Positions 10,370-18,477 of a stretch of 64,000 nucleotides of DNA are shown piece after piece. The first letter of the stretch is position 1; every line of letters starts with the position of its first letter. A program made the position numbers and the translations under genes. This stretch comes from Lachnospiraceae bacterium (GTDB lineage Bacteria > Bacillota > Clostridia > Lachnospirales > Lachnospiraceae). The notes below the pieces were generated by a model, which made no database searches, was not told the DNA's origin, and was given only the letters and a program-made list of their open reading frames with translations. The stretch is taken from assembly GCA_902363665.1 (NCBI GenBank), contig CABJAW010000001.1:285459-349458 (forward strand), in the 5' to 3' direction.

Positions 10370-11005
10370 TTATTTACCGGATTTCACTGTTGATTTAACT
10401 GTTACCAGTGCTTTCTTCGGTCCCGGAACAGCGCCTTTTACTAAAATAAGGTTGTTCTCTGCGTCTACGCGGACTACTTCAAGATTCTGAACCGTAATCT
10501 GCTTAGCGCCCATGTGTCCTGCCATCTTCTTGCCCTTGAATACCTTGCTCGGGTCAGAACAAGCACCGTTGGAACCTGCGTGACGATGATACTTGGAACC
10601 GTGTGCCATCGGTCCTCTGGACTGGCCGTGTCTCTTGATTGCGCCCTGGAAGCCTTTTCCTTTGGAAATTGCAGTAGCGTCTACCTTGTCTCCAGCTGCA
10701 AATACATCAGCCTTGATCTCCTGCTTTACTTCATAGCTCTCAGCGTCATCCAGCTTCAGCTCTCTGACGTATCTCTTGTAGGAGATGCCTGCCTTGTCAA
10801 ATGCACCCTTCTGCGGCTTAGCTACAAGCTTCTCACGCTTGTCAACAAAACCAACCTGTACTGCACTGTAACCGTCGTTCTCAACTGTCTTAACCTGTGT
10901 TACTACACACGGGCCAGCCTGAAGAACAGTTACCGGAGTAAGTACTCCGTCGTCGTTGAAGATCTGAGTCATTCCGACTTTTGTTGCTAAAATCGCTTTC
11001 TTCAT
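10370..11005 (-). CDS. rplC: 50S ribosomal protein L3
   Basis: 211 aa when started at the ATG at 11003-11005 ([20 protein letters not shown]), which has GGAGG 7 nt upstream. The longer frame to 11038 adds an unrelated 11-residue tail. The [20 protein letters not shown] region reaches towards the peptidyl-transferase centre. Confidence 0.97.
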   Translation of the reverse strand: MKKAILATKVGMTQIFNDDGVLTPVTVLQAGPCVVTQVKTVENDGYSAVQVGFVDKREKLVAKPQKGAFDKAGISYKRYVRELKLDDAESYEVKQEIKADVFAAGDKVDATAISKGKGFQGAIKRHGQSRGPMAHGSKYHRHAGSNGACSDPSKVFKGKKMAGHMGAKQITVQNLEVVRVDAENNLILVKGAVPGPKKALVTVKSTVKSGK

Positions 11006-11139
11006 TCTTTTACCTCCTGTTTTTCTACAGCGGATCACCTGATGGCGATCATCCTAGTTGACAGGGAATGATATAAGTGGAACTTGGCGTTACTTCTATA
11101 TCAACCTGATAGGATTTGCTTCTTGATTAATGATGATGC

Positions 11140-11457
11140 TTATTTCTGCTTCATTTTGATGTCGATGTGGACACCAGCCGGCATTTCCAGTCTGGACAGT
11201 GCATCAACTGTCTTCTGGGTCGGAGCCGTAATATCGATCAGTCTCTTGTGAGTTCTCTGCTCAAACTGCTCTCTGGAGTCTTTGTACTTGTGTACTGCTC
11301 TCAGAATTGTAACAACCTCTTTCTTTGTCGGGAGCGGAACCGGTCCACTCACCTGAGATCCGTTTTTCTTTACAGTTTCGATAATTTTCTTAGCAGATGC
11401 GTCTACTAACTGATGATCATACGCCTTTAATGTAATTCTCATTACCTGACTTGCCAT
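11140..11457 (-). CDS. rpsJ: 30S ribosomal protein S10
   Basis: First gene of the operon, 105 aa ([40 protein letters not shown]). S10 also acts as NusE in transcription antitermination. AGGAGG is 11 nt from the ATG at 11457. The alternative start at Met6 has no ribosome site. Confidence 0.97.
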   Translation of the reverse strand: MASQVMRITLKAYDHQLVDASAKKIIETVKKNGSQVSGPVPLPTKKEVVTILRAVHKYKDSREQFEQRTHKRLIDITAPTQKTVDALSRLEMPAGVHIDIKMKQK

Positions 11458-11494
11458 AAAAAAAGTCGCCTCCTTTTCGCACTCTTTTCAGTAC

Positions 11495-11594
11495 GACAAG
11501 CGGTGACTGTACACACTTCCGTGTGTGTCCTCAGACATTCACACGGTTTTCCATCTTTGATGGAAGTTTTCTGTTATCGGTACAGTGACTTGTC
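11495..11594 (-). ncRNA. Structured leader RNA of the S10 operon
   Basis: The untranslated leader folds into a multibranch element. A closing stem (11495-11500 with 11589-11594, continued by 11506-11512 with 11580-11586) encloses a TTCC-loop hairpin near 11513-11524 and a perfect 7-bp hairpin (11549-11555 with 11559-11565). It lies about 40-140 nt upstream of the rpsJ ATG. Ribosomal operon leaders are often autoregulatory. Which protein binds here cannot be told from sequence. Confidence 0.6.
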
Positions 11595-11685
11595 GCCAGT
11601 TTCATAACTTGACATTCGCTCCACGGAAAACCTGCAGAATCTGCAGCAACCTCGCGCTTCTACGCTATCATGTCACAACGTTTGC

Positions 11686-11714
11686 ATTATACCGAAAAGC
11701 TCCTGCAAATGCAA
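11686..11714 (-). promoter_or_regulatory. S10 operon promoter
   Basis: Reading leftwards: -35 TTGCAT (11709-11714), a 17-bp spacer, and a consensus -10 TATAAT (11686-11691). The predicted start is near 11679, giving a leader of about 220 nt before rpsJ. Nothing else in 11715-11815 looks like a gene. Confidence 0.8.
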
Positions 11715-11815
11715 GAGCTTTCCGCATAAAATATTGTATTTTATTTGATACAATCTTTTTTCATGCCGCTCCCCCTACAGAAAGGCAGGCATGAGCTGTA
11801 TTTCAGCTGCCGGTT

Positions 11816-14011
11816 TTACTCCGCTTCCGTCCACTCGATCAGCAGGCTCTCATACTCCTTTGGGATCTCAACCAGCGTCAGTCCGCAATTGTTCCATACG
11901 CTTCCCGTATGAACGCTTCCATTATAAGAGCAGTGGTATTTGCGGTCCGGAGCAAGTCCCGCTACCGGCACATGCAGCGGAAGCGGATTGCCCTGCGCGT
12001 CTGTCTTTACAACACCGCTCACGGCTTTGCTCTTGTCCTTTGCCACGAACTCCCATACCATCAGCTCGCCTTCCTTCGGAGCCGTCAGGCGGTAGTAGTC
12101 ACCCTCGTGCGTCAGGTCATAGAAGCGGTCAAACTGTGCGAGCTGTTCTTTTACCATCGCCTTCTCCTCATCGGTCACAAGGTTCAGATCCAGTTCATAG
12201 CCGAACGTACCTGCCATCGCCACATTGCCTCTCGTCGCAAACGGAGTGATGCGGCCTGTCTGGTGATTCGGCACCGCCGATACGTGTGCTCCCATCGTGC
12301 TTGTCGGATAAAAGAATGAGGTACCGTACTGAATATCAAGACGGTTGACCGCATCGGTGTTGTCGCTGCACCAGATCTGCGGTGCATAGTAGAGCATACC
12401 GGCATCGAACCGTCCGCCGCCGCCGCTGCAGCCCTCAAGAAGCAGCTGTGGGAAACGCTTCAGCAGACGCTCTGCCAGATCGTAAACACCAAGCACGAAG
12501 CGGTGCGGAATCTCACCCATCCGTTCTGCCGGAAGCTTACTGCTGTAAAAATCGCAGACGCTGCGGTTCATATCCCACTTCACGTAGTCCACAGAAGCCT
12601 TCTCCAGCACATCGCTGATCTGGTTGTATAAGTAATCGACAACCTCTTTCCGGCTCATATCGAGTACCAGCTGGTATCTCGCACGGTTCGGCTGACGGCC
12701 CGGAATCTGCAGTGCCCAGTCCGGATGTGCACGGTACAGATCGCTGTCCTCCGAAACCATCTCCGGCTCAAACCAGAGGCCGAACTTCATGCCCATCGCA
12801 TGGATCTCACTCGACAGCTCTGCCAGCGTACCCTCCAGTTTCTTTTCATTGACGAACCAGTCCCCCAGTCCGCTGTAATCATCATCGCGCTTTCCGAACC
12901 AGCCGTCATCCAGCACGAGCATTTCGATACCGAGTTCTTTTGCCTGACGTGCGATCTTCAGGATCTTTTCCTTATTAAATGCAAAGTAGGTCGCTTCCCA
13001 GTTGTTGATCAGTGCCGGGCGCTTTGCATGCTTCCACGGTCCGCGGCAGATGTGTTCCCGGATCAAATCGTGATACTGATGAGACAGCGCCGTAAATCCC
13101 TCGGACGAATAGCTCATGATCACCTGCGGTGCGAAGAATGTCTCTCCTCCCTCCAGCACGAAGCGGAACTGATCCGGCTGAATGCCCATCTGTACTCTCG
13201 TCTGATTTCTCTGATCACGCTGTGCTCTTGCGGTGAAGTTTCCGCTGTATGCAAAACACAGTCCATAGCAGTCGCCGTTTTTCTCGGTTGTCTCCGGCGG
13301 GCAGAGGATCACAGCCGGATTGTACTGATGGCTCGACGTACCTCTTCTGCTTCCGATCTCTACCTTGGCTCCCTTTACCGGCACGCGCTCCAGATTTCGC
13401 TCCATCGCATGACGTCCATAGAAATAAATCATATCGTATGTACCGAACATAAAATCCAGATTGCAGGAAAGCAGCTGGTCAAGTACAACCTTCTTCGTAC
13501 CGCAGTTGCAGACACAGGCACTTCGTGTAATGACATTTTCCTCCTCCATCACACCGTAATACAGTTTTACTTTGATATCCGAGCTTACCTCGCGCATCGT
13601 AATGATCAGCGTCTCTCCGGTCTCCTGCTCTGTATCGTATACTGCAGGAAGTCCCGGGATCTCATAAGAACCTTTTACGACCTCGTATCCCTCATAGCGG
13701 AAATCTGCCGCACAGCTTCCGTCCTCATGGTACAGCCGGATCATTTCCTCCCTGAAATCGCCGACCCCGCTGGATGGCAGTTCCTGCGGAAGGCAATCTA
13801 AAGAATACGTGCGGTCTTTTCCGGCCTCCACCGGATTTCCGGAAAATCCAACGTCACTTTTATAAATCAGATATTCAAGATTTTCTGCCTCGATCTTTTT
13901 TCCATAATACAGATGCAGCAGCACGCCGTATGCGTCGACTGCCATCTGATATGAGCTTGATTTTGTCTGCAGCGTAAAAGTACGCTGATCTGCACTGATT
14001 TGAATCGCCAT
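11816..14011 (-). CDS. Alpha-galactosidase, glycoside hydrolase family 36
   Basis: 731-aa cytosolic-type GH36 enzyme that releases terminal alpha-1,6-galactose from melibiose or raffinose-type sugars. An N-terminal beta-supersandwich precedes the TIM barrel. The KWDMNRSVCD motif carries the nucleophile (Asp about residue 480) and CSDNTDAVNRLDIQYGTSFF the acid/base (Asp about residue 550). There is no signal peptide, so the substrate must be imported. GGAGG lies 8 nt before the ATG. No transporter is adjacent; it stands alone between the S10 operon and a divergent methyltransferase. Confidence 0.95.
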   Translation of the reverse strand: MAIQISADQRTFTLQTKSSSYQMAVDAYGVLLHLYYGKKIEAENLEYLIYKSDVGFSGNPVEAGKDRTYSLDCLPQELPSSGVGDFREEMIRLYHEDGSCAADFRYEGYEVVKGSYEIPGLPAVYDTEQETGETLIITMREVSSDIKVKLYYGVMEEENVITRSACVCNCGTKKVVLDQLLSCNLDFMFGTYDMIYFYGRHAMERNLERVPVKGAKVEIGSRRGTSSHQYNPAVILCPPETTEKNGDCYGLCFAYSGNFTARAQRDQRNQTRVQMGIQPDQFRFVLEGGETFFAPQVIMSYSSEGFTALSHQYHDLIREHICRGPWKHAKRPALINNWEATYFAFNKEKILKIARQAKELGIEMLVLDDGWFGKRDDDYSGLGDWFVNEKKLEGTLAELSSEIHAMGMKFGLWFEPEMVSEDSDLYRAHPDWALQIPGRQPNRARYQLVLDMSRKEVVDYLYNQISDVLEKASVDYVKWDMNRSVCDFYSSKLPAERMGEIPHRFVLGVYDLAERLLKRFPQLLLEGCSGGGGRFDAGMLYYAPQIWCSDNTDAVNRLDIQYGTSFFYPTSTMGAHVSAVPNHQTGRITPFATRGNVAMAGTFGYELDLNLVTDEEKAMVKEQLAQFDRFYDLTHEGDYYRLTAPKEGELMVWEFVAKDKSKAVSGVVKTDAQGNPLPLHVPVAGLAPDRKYHCSYNGSVHTGSVWNNCGLTLVEIPKEYESLLIEWTEAE

Positions 14012-14085
14012 AAACTAAACCTCCGTATTTACTTAAATATCGATACCTCACCGGGTGATCATCCACCAGCCCGGCTTTCTGTATT

Positions 14086-14114
14086 ACCATACCGTATATC
14101 CATCAGGATTACAA
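14086..14114 (-). promoter_or_regulatory. Candidate promoter for the alpha-galactosidase gene
   Basis: -35 TTGTAA (14109-14114), 17-bp spacer, -10 TATGGT (14086-14091), about 75 bp upstream of the ATG. The -10 is imperfect. No operator could be recognised with confidence. Confidence 0.4.
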
Positions 14115-14135
14115 TACCAAAAACTTTTTTCTTGC

Positions 14136-14164
14136 TTGATTCTCATTGGGTGATCGCGTATACT
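14136..14164 (+). promoter_or_regulatory. Promoter for the methyltransferase gene
   Basis: -35 TTGATT (14136-14141), 17-bp spacer, -10 TATACT (14159-14164). The predicted start near 14171 leaves a leader of about 125 nt. Confidence 0.6.
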
Positions 14165-14254
14165 ACCCTATGTAATAAAATGTTAGGGTTAAAAGATATT
14201 TTGCCCTAACTTGATATCCACGAATTGCTCCGAGCAAAGCTGCTCCCGCAATTC
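14165..14254 (+). promoter_or_regulatory. Leader with competing hairpins upstream of the methyltransferase
   Basis: GTTAGGG at 14182-14188 can pair with CCCTAAC at 14204-14210 or, through TAGGGT, with ACCCTA at 14165-14170, so two folds exclude each other. A second two-part stem follows (GAATTGC 14222-14228 with GCAATTC 14248-14254, and GAGCA 14232-14236 with TGCTC 14241-14245). No T-run follows, so any control would be translational or on stability. It resembles no riboswitch class I can name. Confidence 0.4.
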
Positions 14255-14295
14255 TATATCTATATATAATAAGGAAGAAAGGTTGATTATATCAT

Positions 14296-15153
14296 ATGTG
14301 GATAGCAGATAAATGGAAAGATTATGAAGTGATTGATACCTCCTGCGGCGAAAAGCTGGAGCGCTGGGGCGACTATCTTCTGGTACGTCCGGACCCGCAG
14401 GTCATCTGGGATACCCCAAAAAATGACCGCGGATGGAAGCATCCGAACGGCCACTATCACCGCAGCAAAAAGGGCGGCGGAGAATGGGAATTCTTCGACC
14501 TTCCTGAGCAGTGGAGCATTCACTACCGCGAGCTGACCTTTCATTTAAAACCGTTCAGTTTTAAGCACACAGGACTTTTCCCGGAACAGGCGACCAACTG
14601 GGACTGGTTCTCTGAAAAGATTAAATCGGCCGGACGTCCGATCCGCGTGCTGAACCTCTTTGCCTACACAGGCGGCGCTACACTCGCTGCCGCAGCAGCC
14701 GGTGCAAAGGTCACCCATGTGGATGCTTCCAAGGGCATGGTCGGCTGGGCAAAAGAAAATGCGGCAGCTTCCGGACTCGATGATGCTCCGATCCGCTGGC
14801 TTGTCGATGACTGTACGAAATTTGTCGAACGTGAGCTGCGCCGCGGCAACCGCTATGACGCGATCATCATGGATCCGCCATCTTACGGCCGTGGGCCGAA
14901 GGGCGAGATCTGGAAGATTGAAGAATCGATCCATCCGTTCATCAAACTCTGCACCGGACTGCTCAGCGATGAGCCGCTCTTTTTCCTCGTAAACTCCTAT
15001 ACAACAGGACTGGCTCCGGCCGTGCTGACGTACATGATCGCAACGGAGCTGAAACGTTTCGGAGGTCATGTAGAATCGCAGGAGATCGGACTGCCGGTAA
15101 CGAAGAGCGGGCTCGTGCTGCCGTGCGGGGCATCCGGACGGTGGGAAGCATGA
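14296..15153 (+). CDS. Class I SAM-dependent methyltransferase (RlmI/RlmK-like, substrate unknown)
   Basis: 285 aa. An N-terminal region (GDYLLVRPDPQVIWDTPKND, about 26-45) precedes a Rossmann methyltransferase domain. The SAM motif I is VLNLFAYTGGATLAAAAAGA (about 119-138), the acidic HVDASKGMV follows, and motif IV is DPPSYGRG (about 196-203). DPPSY-type motifs are typical of base methyltransferases acting on rRNA, so an rRNA cytosine or guanine target is plausible but unproven. No PUA domain is present. AGAAAGG lies 13 nt before the ATG. The stop codon falls in the first arm of the tandem repeat that follows. Confidence 0.85.
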   Translation: MWIADKWKDYEVIDTSCGEKLERWGDYLLVRPDPQVIWDTPKNDRGWKHPNGHYHRSKKGGGEWEFFDLPEQWSIHYRELTFHLKPFSFKHTGLFPEQATNWDWFSEKIKSAGRPIRVLNLFAYTGGATLAAAAAGAKVTHVDASKGMVGWAKENAAASGLDDAPIRWLVDDCTKFVERELRRGNRYDAIIMDPPSYGRGPKGEIWKIEESIHPFIKLCTGLLSDEPLFFLVNSYTTGLAPAVLTYMIATELKRFGGHVESQEIGLPVTKSGLVLPCGASGRWEA

Positions 15154-15577
15154 TCGGTGGTCTGGCCTCCCTCTACATGTTTTGATTACAAGATTGCTTC
15201 GCAATCTTCCACCAATTCGCAATCCGCTTCGCTTCTTGCTCATTGGCGGGCGGGAGACAAATAATAAGACCACCTCTTCATGCGAGCATGATCGGTGGTC
15301 TGGCCTCCCTCTACATGTTTTGATTACAAGATTGCTTCGCAATCTTCCACCAATTCGCAATCCGCTTCGCTTCTTGCTCATTGGCGGGCGGGAGACAAAT
15401 AATAAGACCACCTCTTCATGCGAGCATGATCGGTGGTCTGACCTCCCTCTACATGTTTTGATTACAAGATTGCTTCGCAATCTTCCACCAATTCGCAATC
15501 CGCTTCGCTTCTTGCTCATTGGCGGGCGGGAGACAAATAATAAGACCACCTCTTCATGCGAGCATGATCGGTGGTCT
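15151..15577. repeat. Tandem repeat, three 138-bp units plus a partial fourth
   Basis: Units start at 15151, 15289, 15427 and (13 bp only) 15565. Only one base difference was noticed (GGCCTCC in units 1-2, GACCTCC in unit 3). Each unit carries an 8-bp perfect stem with a TTC loop (AAGATTGC/GCAATCTT) and the left arm of a GACCACC/GGTGGTC hairpin whose right arm opens the next unit. The period is 46 codons, so it creates repetitive spurious ORFs on both strands. The near identity indicates a recent amplification. Confidence 0.95.
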
Positions 15578-15602
15578 TTTTATTTGTCTCCCTGTAATCA
15601 AA
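15520..15602. terminator. Bidirectional terminator between the methyltransferase and dltX
   Basis: GGGAGACAAATAATAAGACC...(15529 region) pairs across a CATGC-GA-GCATG apical stem with GGTGGTCTTTTTATTTGTCT (about 15568-15588); the 23-bp arms have a single mismatch. The right side runs into TTTTTATTTG for the plus strand and the left side gives a T-rich tract for the minus strand, so it can stop both converging transcripts. The outermost bases overlap the dltX stop. Confidence 0.85.
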
Positions 15603-15759
15603 ACTGCGAATATACAAACTTTGGTGCGGTGGAGAGGTTGGCGGTCATGAAGTAGAGAAACAGGATCAGCATCAGGGCGTAAAAACCCAGTGTCTGAAGT
15701 GCAAACTGCAGCTTCGGGTGGCTGTCAAGTTTCTTTATAAAATTCGTAAAGGCTTTCAT
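15598..15759 (-). CDS. dltX: DltX-type small membrane protein of the teichoic acid D-alanylation operon
   Basis: A 53-codon gene whose ATG (15757-15759) lies inside the 3' end of dltD in another frame; it overlaps dltD by 35 bp. The protein is MKAFTNFIKKLDSHPK, then one hydrophobic helix (about residues 20-40, GFYALMLILFLYFM), then a C-terminal KFVYSQF that matches the aromatic FxYxxF tail of DltX. DltX is needed for D-Ala transfer by the Dlt system in bacilli. There it lies upstream of dltA, but here it is the last gene. The ribosome site (GGATGG) is weak, fitting coupling to dltD. Confidence 0.85.
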   Translation of the reverse strand: MKAFTNFIKKLDSHPKLQFALQTLGFYALMLILFLYFMTANLSTAPKFVYSQF

Positions 15760-16903
15760 CTACCATTACCCATCCTTTCTTTCCGAGATGTACGCGGTCT
15801 TCGAAGAAATATTTGGTGTACTCCTGATCAGATAAATCAGCCACTTTCACACCGTACTCTTCTGCAATTCCGCGGATTTTCTCATAGTATTTTTCTCTTG
15901 CTTCTTTCGGGAAACCGGTATAGTCGTAATAGTAGCCGTTCACCGGCACGATCACCAGCATTGGCTCGATTCCAAGATCCTGGCACGTCTGAAGAAAGCA
16001 TCGAAGATCATCAAACTCAGGTCCGCTCTGATATCCTTTGTAAGCGTCACTGTTGATCCCCTTCTTTTTCTCCAGATGCGGTTCCAGGCGCTTGTATGCC
16101 TTTTCATCAATATAGAACTGATTCTGGTTCTGTACCTCTCCCTCGTCCTGCGCTTCCTGCAGAAGTGCTTCCCAGTCCGGTTCTCCTCCGTTTCCCGACG
16201 CAGCCGCTTCCTTTTTCTCTGCTTCGCGCAGCTTTTTGGAATTGCCAAGCAGCATCGTCTCAAACAATTCCTTCTCATTCAAAAACGCAGACCAGGCCTT
16301 CTCCCTGATTGTCTCAATCGGGTCTCCATCCTTTTTCCACAATACATCGTCATACATCGTTACACGCTGCTGTGTCTTCTCATCAACAGACAGCAATGTC
16401 TGCGTACGGTCTGAAATATATTGTTTTACCTCATCGTTCAAATCTTCATTTGCCATCGCCGCCGCGTAATGTGTCTCCGAGAAACGGGATGCATAAGCCT
16501 GGTCAACAACTCCTGTCTTACGAAACCACTGCGGCGAGAGAATCAGGGCTGCTTTTTTCACTGTCATCCCCTCTGCGATCGACGCCAGTGTCGTCGCATG
16601 GCTGAGGCTCTGATAGTAACCGGCCCCGATCAGCATCGGGTGGAAATCACTGCCAGCAAAGACCTGTGCCGGATGATACGCTGTATCAGATCCATGCATA
16701 AATTCCGATGAGCCAAATACCGGGTAACCGTTTTCATCGATATTATTCACCAGTGCTGAGCGAAGTTTTCCTTTTTCTTCACTCGGCAGTGTTCCAAGCG
16801 CAGCACTGTCCATTGTGGCTTCCCGTGTGATATAGAAATGACATCCCACAACCGTTACCACGAACAGCATCAGCGCCAGAAAAAAAGCTTTCATTCGTTT
16901 CAC
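15725..16903 (-). CDS. dltD: DltD, D-alanine transfer to teichoic acid (GTG start)
   Basis: 392 aa. One N-terminal transmembrane anchor (about 5-22) is followed by an extracytoplasmic SGNH-type hydrolase fold with GSSEF (catalytic Ser) and, near the C-terminus, DRVHLGKKGW carrying the catalytic Asp/His. It completes transfer of D-Ala from the carrier to lipoteichoic acid outside the membrane. The GTG at 16903 has GGAG 8 nt upstream, so it is preferred over the ATG three codons in. Overlap of the ribosome site with the dltC end implies coupling. Confidence 0.95.
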   Translation of the reverse strand: MKRMKAFFLALMLFVVTVVGCHFYITREATMDSAALGTLPSEEKGKLRSALVNNIDENGYPVFGSSEFMHGSDTAYHPAQVFAGSDFHPMLIGAGYYQSLSHATTLASIAEGMTVKKAALILSPQWFRKTGVVDQAYASRFSETHYAAAMANEDLNDEVKQYISDRTQTLLSVDEKTQQRVTMYDDVLWKKDGDPIETIREKAWSAFLNEKELFETMLLGNSKKLREAEKKEAAASGNGGEPDWEALLQEAQDEGEVQNQNQFYIDEKAYKRLEPHLEKKKGINSDAYKGYQSGPEFDDLRCFLQTCQDLGIEPMLVIVPVNGYYYDYTGFPKEAREKYYEKIRGIAEEYGVKVADLSDQEYTKYFFEDRVHLGKKGWVMVDESLYEFYKET

Positions 16904-16907
16904 GCTG

Positions 16908-17138
16908 TTATCTCCTTGCTTCTACGAGCGCCAGGATTTTTTCCGGTGTATCGATGTCCGCTCTTTCCACTTCAGACGGAGAAATCACAACTCCGCACTG
17001 ATCTTCCAGTTCCACCAGAAACTCTGCAAATCCAAGAGAATCCATCAGACCAGACTCAAACAGTTCCGTCTGGAGATCCTCCTTCACAACGTCATCCTCA
17101 CAAATCTCTGCCAGTAAATCCAGTACTTCATTTTCCAT
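16908..17138 (-). CDS. dltC: D-alanyl carrier protein DltC
   Basis: 76-aa acyl-carrier-type protein. The DSLG motif (about residues 33-36) has the serine that takes the phosphopantetheine arm charged with D-Ala by DltA. AAAGGA precedes the ATG. A 181-bp gap separates it from dltB, longer than other gaps in this operon; no gene or clear hairpin is visible in it. Confidence 0.95.
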   Translation of the reverse strand: MENEVLDLLAEICEDDVVKEDLQTELFESGLMDSLGFAEFLVELEDQCGVVISPSEVERADIDTPEKILALVEARR

Positions 17139-17319
17139 AGCTTTCTATTCCTTTCCTTATTTTTGATCGCTATTTTTCGATCTTTTTTCACTTACTTTCA
17201 ATCTTTAATCAGTGCTTCTCGGTTCTCTCCATCTTTCATTTTCCCGTATACATGCCAAAGCGGTCATCTGTCATTTAGAGCAGTTTTTTCTTCGTACTTA
17301 TTTTTCTGCCGGACTCACA

Positions 17320-18477
17320 CTACCATCCAAGCACTGCCATCAGTTTTCCTGAAAACAGGAAAAATCCAAACATTACAAGCTGCATCGTAATCGCCCAGGA
17401 GAGAATCTGATACCACGTTTTATTTCTATTCTTCTTGTAAAAAGATGATTTTTTCTGATACGTCTCCGTTGCCGCGAGTAATGCTCCATGGTACAGACCG
17501 TACAGAATGTACGACGGCGTGATTCCGTGCCACAGTCCCATGATTCCCATGTCAACAAAAAATCCCACACAGGCTCTCTGAAGACGGCTTGAAAACCATT
17601 TCTTCTTTGAACTGTACATAACGAATCTTGTAAAAATAAAATCGCGGAACCAGTGTGACAGTGTAATATGCCAGCGATCCCAGAACTCCCGGATATCGCG
17701 GCTGATAAACGGCATATTGAAGTTGTCCGGTGTCTCAATTCCAAGCACATACGAACTCCCAACCGCCATCAGTGAATATCCTGCGAAATCAAAAAACAGA
17801 TAGATGCCGTATGCATATGCATAGCCAATCCAGTGATACCACGCTGTTCCAGTCTCCAGATATCCCATAACCTTGTAAGCACCCGCCGCAATCACCATTT
17901 TGTAAACGGCACCGAGCAACAGCTTCCAGATTCCCTTTCCGCACAGCTCCATATAATCCGCTCTGGGCAGCACCCGATTCCAGTCTGCGAGAAATCTTCT
18001 GCTCCGGTCGATCGGGCCGGAACTGAAGCTCGGGAAAAATGCCAGAAACGCCGTAATCTCTACAAGCGATACTTCTTTGATCACACCATCGTAAATCTCA
18101 ATGATCATCTGCACCACGCGGAACGTCAGATAAGAAATCCCGACAAATCCAAAAATACTCAGGTGAAACAGCGGCGTCACCTTGCACATCACGAGCGGTA
18201 CAAGGGAGAGTAGCACCGCTGCATGATAAATTCCGGCCTTGCGTCCGTTTTTCGTGCGGATCTTAAAATACCCAAGGATCAGCAAGCTCGACCAGATGTA
18301 GAACAGTGCAAGATACAAAATCCCCGCCGGATTTCCCGCAAATACAAAAGCCACAAACAGAAGCGATACCAGCAGGCTGTACCATTTCAGCGGCTTTTCC
18401 AGTGCTCCGATCACTATCGCGACAAGAAGCACGATCACCAGGCAGACAAAAAAGGAAAGTCCCTCATAGTAACTCAT
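17320..18477 (-). CDS. dltB: DltB, MBOAT-family D-alanyl transferase
   Basis: 385-aa polytopic membrane protein. The MBOAT signature is present as DRWHITLSHWFRDFIFTRFV followed by GLWHGITPSYILYGLYHGAL, which includes the catalytic histidine. It moves D-Ala from DltC across the membrane. The ATG overlaps the dltA stop by 4 bp (ATGA). Confidence 0.96.
   Translation of the reverse strand: MSYYEGLSFFVCLVIVLLVAIVIGALEKPLKWYSLLVSLLFVAFVFAGNPAGILYLALFYIWSSLLILGYFKIRTKNGRKAGIYHAAVLLSLVPLVMCKVTPLFHLSIFGFVGISYLTFRVVQMIIEIYDGVIKEVSLVEITAFLAFFPSFSSGPIDRSRRFLADWNRVLPRADYMELCGKGIWKLLLGAVYKMVIAAGAYKVMGYLETGTAWYHWIGYAYAYGIYLFFDFAGYSLMAVGSSYVLGIETPDNFNMPFISRDIREFWDRWHITLSHWFRDFIFTRFVMYSSKKKWFSSRLQRACVGFFVDMGIMGLWHGITPSYILYGLYHGALLAATETYQKKSSFYKKNRNKTWYQILSWAITMQLVMFGFFLFSGKLMAVLGW

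Noticed and set aside
15151..15577. CRISPR array
   Set aside because: The units are directly tandem, 138 bp long and nearly identical, with no unique spacers, and no cas genes are nearby.
14545..15655. Long repetitive reading frames on both strands through the methyltransferase end and the 138-bp repeats
   Set aside because: The 138-bp period is a multiple of three, so any open frame repeats; there are no ribosome sites and the minus-strand frame runs antisense to the methyltransferase.
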